DNA of 64,000 nt, from assembly GCF_002797855.1 (NCBI RefSeq), contig NZ_PGFB01000002.1, positions 620,001-684,000 of the forward strand. Direction: 5' to 3'. Origin of the DNA: Compostimonas suwonensis. Its GTDB lineage: Bacteria; Actinomycetota; Actinomycetes; Actinomycetales; Microbacteriaceae. The position numbers and the translations under genes are program-made. Shown one piece after another: positions 7,686-16,478 of the stretch (positions within the stretch are counted from its first letter, which is position 1; the number at the start of each line of letters is the position of its first letter). The notes beneath the pieces are model-generated. The model made no database searches, had not been told where the DNA came from, and was given only the letters and a program-made list of their open reading frames with translations.

Positions 7686-10600
7686 AGAGGCTCGGGGCGT
7701 CGCGCTCCGGCCCGGTCCTGCCGTGGTCGGTGGACGGCCGGTAGCGGCCGAGCTGGGCGGCGCGCTTCTCGCGTGCGGCTTGGACGCGCTCGGCCTCGGC
7801 TCGGGCGGCGAGGTCGCGGACGTACTGTGCGGCCTCGGTGACGGGCAGCGCCTCGATCTGCGCGAGGTCGAGCCGTGCCTGCTCCGCCCGAGCGCGCCAC
7901 CCGCTCGCGCGGGTGATCGCGGCGCTCGGGGCCGCGGACCCGAGCACCTTCCGGCGCAGGCCAGTCGACTCCCGCAGGTGCCGCTCGGCGAGGCGGCTCT
8001 GCTCGCGGTGGGCCTGCTCCGCCTCCTGCCGTGTCTCGGTCACGCGCGGGTCGGCGTCGGCCTGAGCCCCGGCGACCCTCTCGGCCCACGGCTCCAGGCC
8101 GCCCGCGCCGGTTGGTAGGCCGCCCCAGCGTCGCCGCACCGCGTCCTCCGTCGCGCGGTGCGTGTCCGCGGCCTCCGTCGCCGCGCGGCCGGCAGTGCGC
8201 CTCCGCAGCCGCCCGGCCCGGCCGTGCGCGGTCTGTGCCTCCCACATGCGCTCTCGGCCGGTGAGGTAGGCGGTGCCGTCGATGGTGGCCTGCTCGATCA
8301 GCGGGGCCGCGGCCTCGGCGCGCACCTCGGCTGCTCGGGCGTCCGCGGCGGCGGCAACCTCCCGCTGTTCGTCGGACTCGGCCCGGTGCGCCTCGCGCTG
8401 CCTGGTGAGGGCTGCGACGACCTGCTCCCACTTGCTCGCCTCGCGGTCGGCGCGCTCGATCCGCTGGGCGAGTCGGGCGCGCTCGGCGTTCACGAGGCGC
8501 ACCGGCCCATCGGCGGCGAGTCCGGCGACGGCTTCGCGTGCGGCCTGGGTCGCGGCGACCAGGCCGCGGTCGGCGCGGTCGCGCTCGAGCGCGGCCACGA
8601 ACTGCTCCCGTGCATTCTCCACGTCGGCGGCGACGACGTGGAGCCGGTTCGTCTCCTGGCCGCGGGTCATGCCGACGTAGACGCCCGAGGCGTCGAGCGC
8701 GTCGGACAGGACCGTGTGCGAGCCGGGCACGGTCGCGCCCTGCACGCCGTAGGCGGTCGAGGCGTAGGCGAGGTGCGTGTGCTCGGCGACGTACTCGGGC
8801 AGCAGGCGCACGGTGCGCTGCCGCTTCCGGCCGGTGCCGTTCTCCTTCGCCCACACGGTCCCGTCCTGCCCGACCGCTTGCACGGTCCAGGTCTGACGGT
8901 TCGCCACTTGCACATCGGAGTCGTTCTGGCGGGTCTGGATCACGTCACCCGCGCCGATGCTCAGACCGTCACTACCCGAGGCTGTGCGGGCGTCGTCGAC
9001 CAGGCCGGCACACACGCGCGTCTCTCGGATGCGCTCGTTCAGCTCGCGCGCCTCGTCGTTGGTCGCCGTGGTGATCGCGTCGCCGTCACGCGCGTCGCGG
9101 GCGATCGCCTCCCGCACCGCCTCGGAGTCCTCGTGCAGCACCACGAGCCCGAGGGCGTGCAGCCGGTCGAACAGCAGCGCCGGATGCTCACCGCGACGCA
9201 TCTGCACGGTCAGCTCCGCGTACTCCGGGTCCGCGAAGCGATGCACGGTCGTCATGTCGTAGGTGCGTCCTGCAAGTTGCGCCGCCATGTCGAGCACACC
9301 GCCGCGACCGACGGCGGGGAGCTGCGCCCGGTCGCCCACGAGCGCGAGGGTTGCGCCGTGCTCGTCCGCAACCGTCAGCAGCGCGAGGGCGGTGTCCTGG
9401 TCGAGCATCCCCGCCTCATCGACCACGATCCGCTCGCCCCGGACGAGCTGCGCGGCCGCCGAGGGGCCGGTGTAGCTCGCGCCCGTCTCCGGGTCCGAGT
9501 CGCCCACGGCCAGGCGGGTCCATACGCCGTCGCGGTTCCATCGCCAGCCGTGCTCGTGGACGAGCTTCGCCACGCTGTCGGTCGGCACGCCGAGTTCCTG
9601 CGCGGCCACGTCTGCCGCCTTCTTCGTCGGCGTCACCACGCGGGTCGCGCGGCGCTGGCCGGTGGCCGCTTCGATCGCCGCGCCGAGCATGGTGGTCTTG
9701 CCCGCGCCAGCCGCGCCCTCGACCACCACGAGCGGATCGGTCCCGGCGACCGCGGCGGCGGCCTGCGCCTGCTCCGGGTCCAGCCCCGCCGCGTCCGCCA
9801 GGTGCGCCATGTCAGGCACCTGGCGCGCGCCGGGGGTTGCGCGGGCGGTCAGCCGGTCGCGCAGGTTCGTCTCGACCGCGACGACGTGCAGCGTCGTGAG
9901 GTGCGCGACGTGCTCAGGCTGCACACTGTCGGGCGGCAGCACGGACAGGCAATCCTCCACGGCCAGTCGGGTCGTGATCGCAACGATGTCGCGCAGCGCC
10001 TCCGGGGTTGCACGCACGCCGGCCTCGGTGATGATGCGCGTGACGTGCTCCTGAACGTCATGCACCGTCCACGTCGATGCAGCGGCCGCGCAACGGTCCA
10101 GCGCCCGCGATGCGACCTGTTGCACGCTCAGGTCGTCCAGCGCCACCGGCGCGCGCCGGCGCACCCTCGGGAGGTCCGGCATGTAGCCGGCCGCGTCGAG
10201 CTCGATGCGCCAGGCCGCCTCGTCCTTGAGGGTGGCCGGCTTCTTGGCCGGCCGCTCGTGATCCCAGGCCATCGCCTCCAGCCGGCCACGCACGACCGGG
10301 CCGGGCTCCTCGCCGGGATGCGCCGCCTCCCATTCCGCGCGGAAGCGGTCGAGGTTGCGCTGCACCTGCGCCGACCGCTTCGACATGAGCGCGTTGTAGG
10401 GCTCCAGCTCCGCAACCTCCCCAGTCACCGGATCGAGCGTGAGGCCGTGCGCGTCGAGCACGGCCGCGAGGTGCGGGTGCGCAGCGATGACGGCCGTTCC
10501 GAGCGCGCGGATCGCGCCCTGCTGCCGGAACAGCGCCGCCGTGTCCAGACCGCGCCAGCCGCCAGCCGCCCACACGCGGGCGCCGATCTGGAAGTGGACG

Positions 10601-11112
10601 TGCCGGTGCGGGTCACCGGCGCGCGAGGTGTGATGCACGATGGAGACGGTTTCGAGCTGCTGGACCGGCACCACCTCCTGGCGCCCGCGTGGGCCGATCC
10701 GGGTGACGCTGTGCTCCCCGAGCCAGCGCCGGATCTCGGCCACCGCGTCCTGCTGCGCCACATCCAACGCCGCCGACACCTCCGGGTGCAGGGCGGCCGC
10801 GATCGACAGGGACTTCGGCGCGTTCACCACCATCTCCAGGAACCGCGGGCTGCCCTGCCTGCCCTCGCCCGCCTGCCGGGGCTTTCCCATCGACTCGCCG
10901 GTGAGCGGGTTGATCCAGTCCACCCAGGCGGCGTACTCCTCCGGGTTCAGCGCGCCCTCCCCGATCACGGTCCCCGTGCCGTCGACCACGGCGAACTCCG
11001 CGATCGCCGTGCCGCCCTCCAGGTAGTAGTCGTCAGCGCGGGAGCGGTCGGACTCCAGATAGCGCAGCGCGGCCGCGCCGGTGCCCCGGAACGGGATCAC
11101 ACCGCCCTTCAT
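7684..11112 (-). CDS. traA: MobF-family (TrwC/TraA-like) conjugative relaxase-helicase
   Basis: 1142 residues. The N-terminal TrwC relaxase domain (about 1-330) has tyrosines at 18, 29 and 30 as candidate nucleophiles and the metal-binding triad in GDPHRHVHFQIG (His169, 171, 173). The second half is a RecD/Pif1-like superfamily 1 helicase with Walker A VVEGAAGAGKTT (near 464), Walker B ERIVVDEAGML and the C-terminal motif YASTAYGVQGATV. A long charged, coiled-coil-prone tail (about 830-1130) follows. It would nick at oriT, pilot the strand and unwind it. There is no coupling protein nearby, so transfer depends on a helper. Confidence 0.93.
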   Translation of the reverse strand: MKGGVIPFRGTGAAALRYLESDRSRADDYYLEGGTAIAEFAVVDGTGTVIGEGALNPEEYAAWVDWINPLTGESMGKPRQAGEGRQGSPRFLEMVVNAPKSLSIAAALHPEVSAALDVAQQDAVAEIRRWLGEHSVTRIGPRGRQEVVPVQQLETVSIVHHTSRAGDPHRHVHFQIGARVWAAGGWRGLDTAALFRQQGAIRALGTAVIAAHPHLAAVLDAHGLTLDPVTGEVAELEPYNALMSKRSAQVQRNLDRFRAEWEAAHPGEEPGPVVRGRLEAMAWDHERPAKKPATLKDEAAWRIELDAAGYMPDLPRVRRRAPVALDDLSVQQVASRALDRCAAAASTWTVHDVQEHVTRIITEAGVRATPEALRDIVAITTRLAVEDCLSVLPPDSVQPEHVAHLTTLHVVAVETNLRDRLTARATPGARQVPDMAHLADAAGLDPEQAQAAAAVAGTDPLVVVEGAAGAGKTTMLGAAIEAATGQRRATRVVTPTKKAADVAAQELGVPTDSVAKLVHEHGWRWNRDGVWTRLAVGDSDPETGASYTGPSAAAQLVRGERIVVDEAGMLDQDTALALLTVADEHGATLALVGDRAQLPAVGRGGVLDMAAQLAGRTYDMTTVHRFADPEYAELTVQMRRGEHPALLFDRLHALGLVVLHEDSEAVREAIARDARDGDAITTATNDEARELNERIRETRVCAGLVDDARTASGSDGLSIGAGDVIQTRQNDSDVQVANRQTWTVQAVGQDGTVWAKENGTGRKRQRTVRLLPEYVAEHTHLAYASTAYGVQGATVPGSHTVLSDALDASGVYVGMTRGQETNRLHVVAADVENAREQFVAALERDRADRGLVAATQAAREAVAGLAADGPVRLVNAERARLAQRIERADREASKWEQVVAALTRQREAHRAESDEQREVAAAADARAAEVRAEAAAPLIEQATIDGTAYLTGRERMWEAQTAHGRAGRLRRRTAGRAATEAADTHRATEDAVRRRWGGLPTGAGGLEPWAERVAGAQADADPRVTETRQEAEQAHREQSRLAERHLRESTGLRRKVLGSAAPSAAITRASGWRARAEQARLDLAQIEALPVTEAAQYVRDLAARAEAERVQAAREKRAAQLGRYRPSTDHGRTGPERDAPSL

Positions 11113-11127
11113 GGCCGCCTCACTCTC

Positions 11128-11157
11128 ATCTAAGATTCTTGCAACTACCTACGGTAG
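11128..11157. promoter_or_regulatory. Shared control motif and small hairpin upstream of the relaxase gene
   Basis: ATCTAAGATTCTTGC (11128-11142) matches ATCTAAGGTACTTGC at 16388-16402 in 13 of 15 positions; both lie 15-30 bases before minus-strand genes of the element (relaxase and the 236-residue HTH protein). Next to it, CTACC-TAC-GGTAG (11145-11157) forms a 5-bp inverted repeat. It may be a shared promoter (TTAGAT as the -10 on the minus strand), a regulator site, or part of oriT, which in MobF systems often sits just upstream of the relaxase. The evidence does not choose between these. Confidence 0.45.
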
Positions 11158-11318
11158 CATCCGTGCATTCCTGTTGGGCTGGAGAATCCTGTGAAGTCGA
11201 GAGAGGTAGGCGGCTGCGTGGTCGGAGAGCGGATCAGATGGACGGTGAGTGCGAAGGCGAGCACGAAGGTGAGGACGACGGGGTAGACGGCTGGGCGCGG
11301 TTCGTAGACTGGCTTCAT
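11145..11318 (-). CDS. Possible 57-residue single-pass membrane peptide
   Basis: An open frame in the otherwise empty space between the relaxase and the divergent 11317 gene. It has a clear hydrophobic helix (VVLTFVLAFALTVHLI), G/C-rich third positions and ends 32 bases before the relaxase start on the same strand. Against it: its ATG shares the CATG at 11316-11319 with the opposite gene, there is no ribosome binding site, and its stop falls in the hairpin at 11145. I list it as a candidate only. Confidence 0.3.
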   Translation of the reverse strand: MKPVYEPRPAVYPVVLTFVLAFALTVHLIRSPTTQPPTSLDFTGFSSPTGMHGCYRR

Positions 11319-12228
11319 GAACACGTACACGTCGCTCGGCGCATCTTCGCGCCGAGCGCGCGCGTGGCGTTGGCTGAAGTACGGCAACACGATTCGCGGC
11401 GGGGCCACCTACCTGGAGGCGTCCAAACCACGGCCCTGGGCCGTGCCCTGGCGGGCTTGGCGCGCGCTGGCCCGCCATCGCCGGATCATCCCGTCGCCGC
11501 TGCTGTATCTCGTCGTCGCCGGCATCGGCCTCGCGATCGGTGTCGTCGTGCAGCTCACGCTCGGCCTCTGGTGGTGGCTGCCGCCCGTCGTGTTGCTGGT
11601 CGTCGCGTGGCTGGTGGCGTTCACCTCGATCTGGTGGCCTCCCCGAATCCGAACCGGGAGTGTACGCGCGGCGATCCTGTCCGCAACTAACCCACAGCGG
11701 GTGTTCGAGGAGCGCCGTCGTGAACAGCACGCGCGGCTGCTGGCCTCTGAGCTGCCGCTGTTCGAGCTCGAGTCCTGGTCGGGCACCGTGCGACTCGCCG
11801 GCTGGGGCGGTTCCTCGGGCAAGATCACGCACGTCAGCGTCGGCTTCTGCGATGCGCCTGACCTCACGCCGGTCGTCTCGGTCACGACCGTCGCGGACCA
11901 GGCCGGGAACGAGGAACGGATGCGGGAGCGGCTGCTGAACGAACTTAGCGGCCGCGACCTGGGCGAACTCATTGGCGCGTCCGCATCACCCGAGGCGATC
12001 CGCAATGCCTTCGATCAGGCGCGTGACGACCTACGGGGCCTGAGTTGGGCGCCCACCACAATCCGCATCAACGGCCTCGACCATGAAGGGGCCGCATTCC
12101 GGGGACCGCAGGGTTCAGCAGCCTACTGCGCAATGGGCGACCTGTGGGTGACGATCGAGGGGTCGTCCGACGTGGACTACCGGCTACGCACGGTCGCTGA
12201 TCGCGCCCGACTGATCCCCGCGGCCTGA
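11317..12228 (+). CDS. Hypothetical membrane-anchored protein of the element
   Basis: 303 residues. A basic, Arg/Trp-rich N-terminus (1-60) precedes two hydrophobic helices (about 64-85 and 88-110), then a soluble C-terminal domain of about 190 residues with mixed alpha/beta character and no motif I recognise. The topology suggests a cytoplasmic or surface domain held at the membrane. The start ATG at 11317 has no good ribosome binding site, so leaderless translation or a later start is possible. It stands between the relaxase and the toxin-antitoxin pair; a role in element transfer or exclusion is speculative. Confidence 0.6.
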   Translation: MNTYTSLGASSRRARAWRWLKYGNTIRGGATYLEASKPRPWAVPWRAWRALARHRRIIPSPLLYLVVAGIGLAIGVVVQLTLGLWWWLPPVVLLVVAWLVAFTSIWWPPRIRTGSVRAAILSATNPQRVFEERRREQHARLLASELPLFELESWSGTVRLAGWGGSSGKITHVSVGFCDAPDLTPVVSVTTVADQAGNEERMRERLLNELSGRDLGELIGASASPEAIRNAFDQARDDLRGLSWAPTTIRINGLDHEGAAFRGPQGSAAYCAMGDLWVTIEGSSDVDYRLRTVADRARLIPAA

Positions 12229-12268
12229 CGCGCTCGCACCGCCACCACGACAAGGCGTGACGCCGACC

Positions 12269-13315
12269 TCAGCGCCCCAGGGCGGGCGGGTCATGGCGCG
12301 GCGGATCGGTAGAGGCCGGCCGGAAGGGTCGGATTCGGGTCGCGCGGTCGCGCAGGCTTCGGAGGATGCCCTGTCGCGGCGGCGGGGCGAGCGTGTCGAG
12401 GGTCACCTGGCGGCGCCGTTGCTCGTCGGCCAGCGCCGTCGCGTCGGCGCTCGGATGATCGGCGGCGACCTCGATCATGCGGGCCGCGTCGTCCTGCAAG
12501 CGCCGGTAGCCGGGAGCCGTGGCTGGGCCGAGATAGCCGGGCCGGGCGCGCGCCGCGTCGAACGCGGCCAGGTAGCGGGCGAGCCATTCGACGGCCTCAG
12601 CTGCATCCAGCGGTCGGGTCTGCTCGGCGCGCAGCGTCTCGGCGGCGGCCGGCTCGTGCCGCCAGGTGCCGTCCGGGGTCCGGTCGTTGTCGTAGAGGAG
12701 TCGGTCGCGGGAGTAGACGCGGACACGGCCGATCGTGGGGAGGGCTTCGAGGGCGGCGACGACCTCGGGCGATCCGGCCAGGGCTGTCTCGTGCGCCTCG
12801 GGTGGGGTCCAGCGGGCCGACAGTGGGTTCTTCGCGGCGAGGAAGCGTTGCTCGGCGGCCAGCCGCGACACCGGCGCGGGCGTGGCGACGGTGACGACCT
12901 CGACCCGGTAGCCGGCCTCGGCGAACCGGGTTGCGGTGCCGGTGACCATCGCCGGGTCGCGGAAGGTGCCCTCCAGCAGCACCGGGTAGCGGTGCTCGAT
13001 CGCGTGGTCGAGGGCGAGGCGGATCAGCCCTGCCGAGGTGGGCGCGGTCGCCGCGGGCATCCTCAGCGGGTCGTCAGCGACCAGGCTCCGGTAGCCGGGA
13101 TGGTAGCGGCGCAGGTCGTCGCCGGTGATCGAGACGAGTTCGGGGTGCTCGGCGCGGATCGCGGCCTGCGCGCGGGTCTTGCCCGCCGCCGGCTGCCCGC
13201 CCAGGAGCACCAGCAACGGTGCGCCGGTCGGGATGGGCGGGAAGATCGCCGCGCGCACGGCGAGGTCGAACACCTGCCGCAGCCGCGCTTCGGACGCGGC
13301 TTCCGGCTCGGTCAC
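12269..13315 (-). CDS. Zeta-toxin-family kinase
   Basis: 348 residues from the GTG at 13315, which overlaps the antitoxin stop as GTGA; a longer frame to 13366 would cut into the antitoxin. Walker A is GGQPAAGKT (39-47), followed by ITGDDLRRYHPGY, the conserved Asp-containing substrate motif of zeta toxins, and later LLEGTFRDP. Zeta enzymes phosphorylate UDP-N-acetylglucosamine and poison cell-wall synthesis. The C-terminal extension beyond the 200-residue kinase core is typical of actinobacterial members. Translational coupling behind the antitoxin fits addiction of the cell to the element. Confidence 0.85.
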   Translation of the reverse strand: MTEPEAASEARLRQVFDLAVRAAIFPPIPTGAPLLVLLGGQPAAGKTRAQAAIRAEHPELVSITGDDLRRYHPGYRSLVADDPLRMPAATAPTSAGLIRLALDHAIEHRYPVLLEGTFRDPAMVTGTATRFAEAGYRVEVVTVATPAPVSRLAAEQRFLAAKNPLSARWTPPEAHETALAGSPEVVAALEALPTIGRVRVYSRDRLLYDNDRTPDGTWRHEPAAAETLRAEQTRPLDAAEAVEWLARYLAAFDAARARPGYLGPATAPGYRRLQDDAARMIEVAADHPSADATALADEQRRRQVTLDTLAPPPRQGILRSLRDRATRIRPFRPASTDPPRHDPPALGR

Positions 13316-13626
13316 GCGATCCGGGCTTCGTCCTGCCCGGTAAGGACGTGCGCCTCGTCCAGCCATGCCTGCTGCTGCGCGATCAGGCCGGCGCGGTCAT
13401 CGGGGTTCAGGGCGGCCTGCTGCTGGTCGACCAGGCGGACCCGCGCGGCCCAATGCTCGCGCTCGGCCTCGTCCGTGGCGGCGAGCTGGCGTTCGATCAG
13501 GACGGCCGACAGGCTCGTGGCGGTCTGTGCGGTGATGTCGTACAGCACCACGTCATCGACGTGCCGCTCGTCGTACCAGGCGCGCAGGGACTCGGCCGGG
13601 ATGGTTCCGGGGACCGTCACGCTCAT
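13312..13626 (-). CDS. Antitoxin partner of the zeta toxin
   Basis: 104 residues, acidic and helical. It starts with a short beta-like segment (MSVTVPGTIPAESLRAWYDE) and ends with a Gln-rich helix (DRAGLIAQQQAWLDEAH). GGAGGTGACCTG precedes the ATG. The downstream toxin start overlaps its stop by four bases, so the antitoxin is made first. The sequence differs from epsilon of the streptococcal plasmid systems, but size and position match antitoxins encoded before zeta genes in actinobacterial mobile elements. The region 13627-13874 upstream holds only GC-rich short inverted repeats and no gene I can support. Confidence 0.75.
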   Translation of the reverse strand: MSVTVPGTIPAESLRAWYDERHVDDVVLYDITAQTATSLSAVLIERQLAATDEAEREHWAARVRLVDQQQAALNPDDRAGLIAQQQAWLDEAHVLTGQDEARIA

Positions 13627-13874
13627 CAGGTCACCTCCGCTTCGTCTTGTCTCATCCTACCGTGGACCCCCTCGCCCGGACCCGCTCCCTGCGGTTTGCG
13701 GGGTCGGGACGGAGGCCGCAATGCCCGAGCGCAGCGAGCGGCTTGCGGCAGCCGGCACGACCCCGCACGCTGAAAGAGCGGGTGTGGGCTGTGCGTCGTC
13801 ACCGCGAGCTGAGGCTGGGGTCGGCGGATAGAGACGTTTGTGCCGGAGTCTTGCCAGAACCGAATGCAGCCTGC

Positions 13875-13896
13875 TATTTTGGTATTTACCGAAATA
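13875..13896. promoter_or_regulatory. Inverted-repeat operator upstream of the ArsR-type regulator
   Basis: TATTTTGGTATTTACCGAAATA is an almost perfect 22-bp inverted repeat (one mismatched pair) and sharply AT-rich in GC-rich DNA. It ends just before the AGGA ribosome binding site of the regulator at 13908, so binding would block its promoter. ArsR-family autorepressors such as SdpR bind sites of this kind. Confidence 0.7.
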
Positions 13897-13907
13897 AGGA
13901 ATGAGTG

Positions 13908-14207
13908 ATGGCTGGCGATGGTGTGTTCCACGCTCTCGCGCATCCGACGCGACGGGACATCCTGCGGGTGCTGCGCGAGAACGAGTCACTGCTGGCCGGG
14001 GAGCTGGCCGAGCGGTTGGGCGTTCCCGCGCCGACGCTCTCGGGACACCTGAACATCCTCAAAAACGCCGACCTGATCGCCGGCGAGCGTCGGGGCACGA
14101 GCATCCGCTACCGGGTGAACACGACCGTCGTGGAGGACGCGCTGACCTCGTTCCTGACCATGCTGAACCTCGGAACCGGCGGGGACGAGAAGGGAGAACG
14201 ATCATGA
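13908..14207 (+). CDS. ArsR-family autorepressor, SdpR-like
   Basis: 99 residues, a single winged helix-turn-helix: FHALAHPTRRDILRVL, LAERLGVPAPTLSGHLNIL (recognition helix) and a wing ending RYRVN. There are no metal-binding cysteines of classical ArsR. The downstream gene starts inside its stop (ATGA) and encodes an SdpI-like membrane protein, the same order as Bacillus sdpR-sdpI. AGGA lies seven bases before the ATG at 13908; a GTG three bases earlier is less likely. It should bind the inverted repeat at 13875-13896. Confidence 0.85.
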   Translation: MAGDGVFHALAHPTRRDILRVLRENESLLAGELAERLGVPAPTLSGHLNILKNADLIAGERRGTSIRYRVNTTVVEDALTSFLTMLNLGTGGDEKGERS

Positions 14208-14932
14208 GCACGCAAGAATCGGCGGGACGCGGGAGCGTGCCGTGGCTGGGCGGGGCCGTCGCGCTGGTGTCGGTGCTGCTCATGGTCGCCGCGAGCGTGT
14301 GGGCGTGGCCGCTGCTGGCCGAAGGTGTGGGAGCGACCCAGCGTGACGGCTCCACGCTCGTCGTACCCGGCTGGCCGTTCGCGGTGTTCATGCCCGCCCT
14401 GCTGACACTCCTGACCGTGATCGTGCTGGTGGCCCAGCCGATCCGCCGGCGGGTGGCGAGCGCGGCGAGCGTCCCGCTGTGGAAGACGGATCAGACCAAC
14501 AGGTGGGCCTCCACGATGTCGCTGATCGGCGTCTCGGTCACGTTCGTCGGGCTGCACGCCCTGGGGCTGTCTCTCGCCGCGGACATCGGGCTCACGCTCG
14601 GGATCGGCGTGCTCGCATTCTGCCTGGGCCTGCTGCTGATCGTGCTCGGCAACTACCTGGGCAAGTTCGCGCCGCTGACCGACGAACAGCGGTCGTTCTT
14701 CCCCGCGAGCACCCGCGGGTTCATCGACGGCTACCGCGAGGGGTTCCGCCGCTCCGCTCGCAAGCTCGTGTGGCCGTTCATCGGCGTGGGCGTACTTACC
14801 TGCGTCCTGGCGTTCTTCGCCCCCTGGGTCGCGCTCTTCACGCCGCTGCTGGCCCCCTTCGCCATGTTCATCCCGATCGGCTACGGACTCGCCACAGGCA
14901 TCGCCCACCGCGGCGACACCGAGGCCAACTGA
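14204..14932 (+). CDS. SdpI-like six-helix membrane protein
   Basis: 242 residues with about six hydrophobic helices. The segment LIVLGNYLGKFAPL resembles the GNYMPK block of SdpI, and FFPASTRGFIDGYREGFR follows where SdpI has its conserved cytosolic loop. SdpI gives immunity to the SdpC cannibalism toxin and sequesters SdpR at the membrane. It overlaps the ArsR gene by four bases. No SdpC-like toxin gene is next to it, so it may be an orphan immunity or signalling module. The family assignment rests on motif and operon order, not overall identity. Confidence 0.6.
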   Translation: MSTQESAGRGSVPWLGGAVALVSVLLMVAASVWAWPLLAEGVGATQRDGSTLVVPGWPFAVFMPALLTLLTVIVLVAQPIRRRVASAASVPLWKTDQTNRWASTMSLIGVSVTFVGLHALGLSLAADIGLTLGIGVLAFCLGLLLIVLGNYLGKFAPLTDEQRSFFPASTRGFIDGYREGFRRSARKLVWPFIGVGVLTCVLAFFAPWVALFTPLLAPFAMFIPIGYGLATGIAHRGDTEAN

Positions 14933-15012
14933 GGACCGATCCAGCACGGGTGTCCGCGCGCGCCCTTCACCGTCCACACCGCACCGACTACTGAACCGGA
15001 AGGAATCTCACC

Positions 15013-15555
15013 ATGACCACTACCGCACCCGCTCGCCGGTCCCGCACCGGAAGCATCGTGCTTCTCGTCCTCGGCGCGGTGCTCGTCCTCGCCGGCCCCG
15101 TCCTCGGCGTCATCGCCGGAACCCTCTCCATGATCCCCACCAGTCTCAGCGTCGCCGGAAGCGCCGCCGACGTGCGGCCCGAGGCGACCATCGCGCTCGA
15201 TGCCGGGAAGAAGGTCTATCTCGTCGCCCCCGTGCCCCAGCTCGGGCAGATCAGCCACGAGGACTGCACCGCCACCGCGCCCGATGCCGAAGCAGCCGTC
15301 GTGTTCGAACCGGCCAGCGCCCTGAACACCCTTGTGAACGGCACCACCTACGAGTCCTTCGCCAGCATCACCCCGACCGCTGCGGGCGACTACACCATCG
15401 CGTGCGACACCACCGTCCCGGTCGTCACCGCGCCCGCGTTCGATCTGGCAGGGCTCTTCGGCCCCTTCCTCTGGCTCACCGTCGCCGGAATCCTCGTCGG
15501 CATCGCCGGGCTCGTCATGGTCATCGTCGGAATCGTGCGCGTCGCGCGAGCCTAA
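15013..15555 (+). CDS. Two-helix envelope protein of unknown function
   Basis: 180 residues: a transmembrane helix at about 14-38, an extracytoplasmic domain of roughly 100 residues with two cysteines (in HEDCTATAPD and YTIACDTTVP) that could form a disulfide, and a second helix near 148-175. GGAAGGAATCTCACC gives a strong ribosome binding site. It lies 80 bases after the SdpI-like gene and may share its transcript. I do not recognise the family. Confidence 0.6.
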   Translation: MTTTAPARRSRTGSIVLLVLGAVLVLAGPVLGVIAGTLSMIPTSLSVAGSAADVRPEATIALDAGKKVYLVAPVPQLGQISHEDCTATAPDAEAAVVFEPASALNTLVNGTTYESFASITPTAAGDYTIACDTTVPVVTAPAFDLAGLFGPFLWLTVAGILVGIAGLVMVIVGIVRVARA

Positions 15556-15649
15556 GCACACCGCGCGCCCGACAGGAGCACATCTCTCGGCCCCATCCGA
15601 TAGGCGCACAGTCTCGAACCGGATGCGCTGGCCACCCACGAGGCGATGG

Positions 15650-16360
15650 CTATCCGGCTCTGCCCTGTCGTCCGGGAGGGAGCAGCCCACGGGCGCGGGC
15701 TCGGGTGACCCAACCCTGCACGGTCTTGAGCGGAACGCCGCTGATCTCGGCTATCGTCGCCGAGGGGTTTGGGTCACCCTGGCCGGCCAGCCGGCCGTGC
15801 TGGAGAGCGACCAGTTCGTAGAAGTCCGGGGTCCGCTTCGGATCGCCCAACGGCTTGAGTAGGTCGCGCTCGGATACCTTGCGGCCGGAGGGCAGGACGA
15901 TCTTGCCGCCGGTGATCGTCTCGGTGCGTGTCATGGCGAACAGCCGCTTGTTGATCGCCGCCTCGATCCTCGCCGTCGGCAACTCGCGCAAGAGTTGGCT
16001 GGTGATCGGGTCGCCCGGTCGCCACGGCAGGTAGATGACGCCGGTGATCCGGACCTCCTCCGGGACGGCGAAGGTCTGCCGCTGGAGGCGGATCAGCACG
16101 CGGGTCGCCGTGGCGGTGTGTTCGATGTAGCGCCAGCGCCCGTCGATCGTCTCGTTCGCCTCCGAGTCGAGTTGCGCCTGCCGCTGGCCTTCGGTCACCG
16201 CCTGGTCGTTGTAGCCCAGGATCGCGTCGATCTGCTCGCTCGCGTCGTCGTCCCGCTCACCGGGAAACCGGGACGGCAGGTACCAACCGTCGGGCAGATC
16301 GGCCGAGATGATCAGGCCGTCGTAGGACTGATCGCCGGGGCGTCGAGGTGATGCGGGCAT
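15650..16360 (-). CDS. Hypothetical element protein with C-terminal helix-turn-helix
   Basis: 236 residues, soluble. The C-terminal 60 residues resemble a MarR/sigma-like HTH: NPSATIAEISGVPLKTVQGWVTRARARGLL, where the recognition helix would be VPLKTVQGWVTRAR. The first 170 residues have no recognised domain and are rich in Arg and acidic residues. Its upstream region carries the ATCTAAG-N3-CTTGC-type motif also found before the relaxase gene, so the two are likely co-regulated. A role in replication or control of the excised form is possible but unproven. Confidence 0.65.
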   Translation of the reverse strand: MPASPRRPGDQSYDGLIISADLPDGWYLPSRFPGERDDDASEQIDAILGYNDQAVTEGQRQAQLDSEANETIDGRWRYIEHTATATRVLIRLQRQTFAVPEEVRITGVIYLPWRPGDPITSQLLRELPTARIEAAINKRLFAMTRTETITGGKIVLPSGRKVSERDLLKPLGDPKRTPDFYELVALQHGRLAGQGDPNPSATIAEISGVPLKTVQGWVTRARARGLLPPGRQGRAG

Positions 16361-16387
16361 ATCCCGAGTGTAGCGAGTCTGGGAGTT

Positions 16388-16402
16388 ATCTAAGGTACTT
16401 GC
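16388..16402. promoter_or_regulatory. Second copy of the ATCTAAG..CTTGC motif
   Basis: ATCTAAGGTACTTGC, 13 of 15 bases identical to 11128-11142. It lies 28 bases upstream of the minus-strand gene ending at 15650 and about 90 bases upstream of the plus-strand excisionase-like gene, so it sits in a divergent control region. TTAGAT on the minus strand could serve as a -10 element. A shared regulator is the alternative. Confidence 0.45.
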
Positions 16403-16478
16403 CGTTATCCCTGTTTTGTGGTCTAATCTGAGACACTAGCGATTATCTCAGTGAGTGTTGCGTCGGAAGGAGGTCGCG

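Noticed and set aside
8158-11133. 991-codon open frame antisense to the relaxase
   Set aside because: Mirror frame of a GC-rich gene; composition is Arg/Gly/His-rich with no domain, and the opposite strand encodes a complete relaxase.
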